Source of the DNA: Branchiostoma floridae
Lineage: Eukaryota; Chordata; Leptocardii; Amphioxiformes; Branchiostomatidae
Assembly (NCBI RefSeq): GCF_000003815.2
Contig: NC_049991.1
Coordinates: 7,276,087-7,340,086, forward strand
Length of the DNA stretch: 64,000 nt
Direction: 5' to 3'
Under the pieces are notes generated by a model that had not been told where the DNA came from, did no database searches, and worked only from the letters and a program-made list of their open reading frames with translations. This document shows positions 63,801 through 64,000 of the stretch, in pieces. Position 1 is the stretch's first letter; each line of letters begins with the position of its first letter. The position numbers were made by a program, and so were the translations under genes.

Positions 63801-64000
63801 AGAGGCGAGCCAAACATCACATTACCAAGGTACACAACGTCCTTTTTTCGGGGAAAGGGCTCAAGTCAAAGTATCGCAAGATGGTAGAGTGCTTCAAACT
63901 CTTCTGTGCAACACTGAAGAAGATTGAAGATGGCTGTGTGCTCTGTACTCTTGAGTTTGATGACATCCCAGATTTGAAGTCATTTCTGAGAGGCTACCGG
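60893..64000 (+). CDS. Gene C: glycosyltransferase - TRADD-N protein (cut by window end)
   Basis: Start mini-exon 60866-60896 (ATG at 60893; acceptor ATTCCCACCAG, donor AATGG|GTACAT), glycosyltransferase exon 62115-63320, TRADD-N-like exon from 63567 to the window end. All joins are phase 1. The protein starts MDNTAVLLLSEVYGTLKGG. It is in direct orientation with gene B about 3 kb after B's last exon, so B and C are a tandem duplicate pair. Whether C also carries the coiled coil and IRG GTPase cannot be seen. Confidence 0.78.
61889..61979. repeat. Imperfect 90-bp foldback in gene C intron 2
   Basis: ATTGAAGTATGTATGATATA pairs with TATCTTATGTACTTCAAT-like sequence, around the centre AAGCAAGATTTGCTT (61931-61945). 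It resembles a small MITE. Confidence 0.7.
62115..63320 (+). CDS. Gene C exon 3, GT-B glycosyltransferase domain
   Basis: 1206 bp, acceptor TTTATTTGCCCACAG, donor CCAG|GTAAAG. Same length as in gene B and highly similar in the second half. It keeps the Gly-Gly loop (GTLKGGIS), the Arg/Lys donor site in IGRVAGVEKLKG and the E-x7-E motif in AEPFGLVGLEAIAAG. The first 100 residues are the most diverged between paralogues. Confidence 0.9.
63567..64000 (+). CDS. Gene C exon 4, TRADD-N-like domain (partial)
   Basis: Acceptor TTTTTTGTCTTTAG, phase 1. Ser/Asp-rich leader (GSSSDEESMNYSILRTSE), helical region (FDEEVLQDPEKFQS), then KKIEDGCVLCTLEFDD and FLRGYR at the window end. Confidence 0.78.

Overview
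This is animal (eukaryotic) DNA. It has spliced genes with GT-AG introns, a Kelch-like gene, long 3' regions, piggyBac, CR1/L2-like and hAT-like elements, and many foldback MITEs. The repeat content and the lineage-specific immune-type domain combinations best fit an amphioxus (Branchiostoma) draft assembly; the species is my inference. Three runs of N mark assembly gaps (4548-4647, 6611-7105, 8228-8327).

Layout. 1-3.4 kb is repeat-rich with no gene. 3.4-14.66 kb holds two near-identical copies of one CR1/L2-type LINE. They share the same 5' flank and meet at a gap, so they look like two haplotypes placed in tandem by the assembler; copy 2 carries a 1.34-kb insertion that copy 1 lacks. 15.1-20.4 kb is a minus-strand gene (A) with a GT-B glycosyltransferase domain and a TRADD-N-like domain. 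22.6-24.6 kb is a two-coding-exon gene for an unrecognised 307-residue protein, behind a TATA box and a 320-bp tandem duplication. 26.5-34.4 kb is a complete BTB-BACK-Kelch gene (KLHL6/24/35-like, 8 coding exons, 619 aa); its first intron holds an array of partial copies of exon 2. 37.2-44.3 kb is a piggyBac-derived transposase gene whose 5.4-kb intron contains nested inverted-repeat elements and a hairpin minisatellite. 46.4-57.2 kb is gene B and 60.1-64 kb is gene C (cut by the window end), both plus strand and paralogous to gene A.

Main biological point. Genes A, B and C share a promoter block, a non-coding first exon, and a tiny second exon ending in ATGG that supplies the start codon. 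Next comes one large glycosyltransferase exon and then a TRADD-N-like exon. Gene B can be followed further in phase, through a coiled-coil exon and several short phase 1-1 linker exons, to an immunity-related (IRG/p47-like) GTPase that has no start codon of its own. The phase-consistent model is 1381 aa: glycosyltransferase, TRADD-N, coiled coil, IRG GTPase. That would link a sugar-nucleotide-binding fold, a death-pathway adaptor fold and a dynamin-like immune GTPase in one polypeptide. The fusion is inferred from splice phase and needs transcript evidence.

No RNA genes, CRISPR arrays or prokaryotic features were seen.
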